Source: Halovivax asiaticus JCM 14624
GTDB taxonomy: Archaea; Halobacteriota; Halobacteria; Halobacteriales; Natrialbaceae
Assembly (NCBI RefSeq): GCF_000337515.1
Contig: NZ_AOIQ01000009.1
Span: forward strand, 118,412 to 182,411
Reading direction: 5' to 3'
DNA: 64,000 nucleotides
Shown piece after piece: positions 63,475 through 64,000 of this stretch. Both the position numbers and the translations under genes were made by a program. The notes under the pieces were generated by a model. That model worked only from the letters and a program-made list of their open reading frames with translations. It was not told the origin of the DNA and searched no databases. How positions within the stretch are numbered: the stretch's first letter is position 1; each line of letters begins with the position of its first letter.

Positions 63475-63743
63475 ACACGCCTACGACCCCGGATACCCGA
63501 ATAGTGGCGATACCTGCGAGAGCAGGCCCGTGACGACCCAGTTGCGGGCGTGGCCGGCCGTGGGGGTAGTGACCGGGTTCGACGGTCAATCGGCCAGCGA
63601 TGACGCAGCCAATCAACCAAGCAGGTGCAGATCGACGACCTGTGCCGGCACGAGTACCAACACGAACTGTATAGCAGGCGGTCGACGGTGCAAGAGGTGG
63701 TGCTAATATATTAGTACCTGGACGGCGATCTCACGACGTACCT

Positions 63744-64000
63744 GTGCCAGGGGCAACGTCGATCGACTCGGTCTCCGTCCTGCTCGCCGACAACGAACCC
63801 AGCTTCGCCGAGTTGGCGGCCGAGATGCTCGGCCGGGTCGACGAGACGCTCGACGTGACGACCGTCACGACGGCGGCTGAAGCGCTCTCGACGGTCGAAG
63901 AGCGCGACGTCGACTGCGTGGTGAGCGACTAGGATATGCCCGGAATGACGGGCCTCGAGTTGTTAGAGGCCGTCAGGGAACGCGACGAGAACCTGCCGTT
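63744..64000 (+). pseudogene. Response-regulator receiver domain with in-frame stop (gene runs past window end)
   Basis: The start is GTG 63744. LLADNEPSFAELAAEMLGRV and a following helix are the first receiver-domain elements, with acidic Asp after beta-1. VDCVVSD ends at the expected phospho-acceptor Asp, but the next codon is TAG at 63930-63932. The sequence then continues in the same frame as DMPGMTGLELLEAVRERDENLP, exactly the region that normally follows. One base change (TAC/TAT to TAG) explains it. It is a nonsense allele, a sequencing error, or rarely a readthrough; the end of the gene is outside the window. Confidence 0.85.

Noticed and set aside
63930..63932. TAG read as pyrrolysine in the response regulator
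   Set aside because: No Pyl system is seen here, and the position is normally a variable aromatic; a substitution or sequencing error is simpler.

Overview
The window is chromosomal DNA of a halophilic archaeon (class Halobacteria). The evidence is high GC, strongly acidic proteins, split archaeal RNA polymerase genes (rpoH, rpoB'', rpoB', rpoA', rpoA''), archaeal EF-2 and SepF, Bat-type HTH regulators, a HalOD1 domain, a PGF-CTERM protein, twin-arginine signals on secreted proteins and TATA boxes about 28 nt before near-leaderless starts. The genus cannot be fixed by eye.

Layout. 1-9 kb: the 3' end of mutS, an SDR oxidoreductase, asparaginase, a polysaccharide deacetylase, endonuclease-type mutL, RNA 3'-phosphate cyclase, a KDG-type sugar kinase and a PGF-CTERM surface protein. 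9.8-13.4 kb: small accessory genes (GNAT, AbrB/PIN toxin-antitoxin, ABM monooxygenase, Bat regulator, HalOD1). 13.4-21.1 kb: an RNB exonuclease, an ABC-2 exporter, a membrane-embedded metallophosphoesterase, a TMEM175-type channel, a PUA protein, DUF1028 and DUF302. 21.2-25.0 kb: a copper module (CopZ, CopA with an apparent frameshift, Lrp-TRASH regulator) sharing an operator-like motif. 25.3-37 kb: sepF, a halolysin with a CFI-box C-terminus, an SMR transporter, a TrmB regulator, Fic, a Tat-exported neutral-ceramidase homologue, a Bat regulator, and an overlapping pair of lactone oxidase and PLP-barrel enzyme. 37.2-37.7 kb: a GrpB remnant followed by three hairpins.

37.7-55.9 kb carries the translation/transcription backbone on the minus strand: rpoH-rpoB''-rpoB'-rpoA'-rpoA''-nusA, then rpsL-rpsG, then EF-2. 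It is interrupted by a PAP2 gene between nusA and rpsL. A 5.4-kb block sits between rpsG and EF-2 (MFS remnant, lactate-oxidase-like enzyme, aldehyde dehydrogenase, V4R-like protein, HExxH DUF5781). 56.2-56.7 kb holds tRNA-Asp(GTC) followed by two further copies of its 3' end, each preceded by its own hairpin. This is the most unusual non-coding structure here. 56.8-64 kb: PrsW-like protease, AI-2E permease, FNT channel, a small membrane protein, a 49-nt GA microsatellite, a Tat-linked GMC dehydrogenase pair, and a response regulator with an in-frame stop beside its phospho-acceptor aspartate.

Four genes look damaged: copA (frameshift), the response regulator (nonsense), GrpB and an MFS transporter (both truncated to C-terminal pieces). 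The first two could be sequencing errors. The last two lie in the rearranged ground around EF-2 and rpsG.
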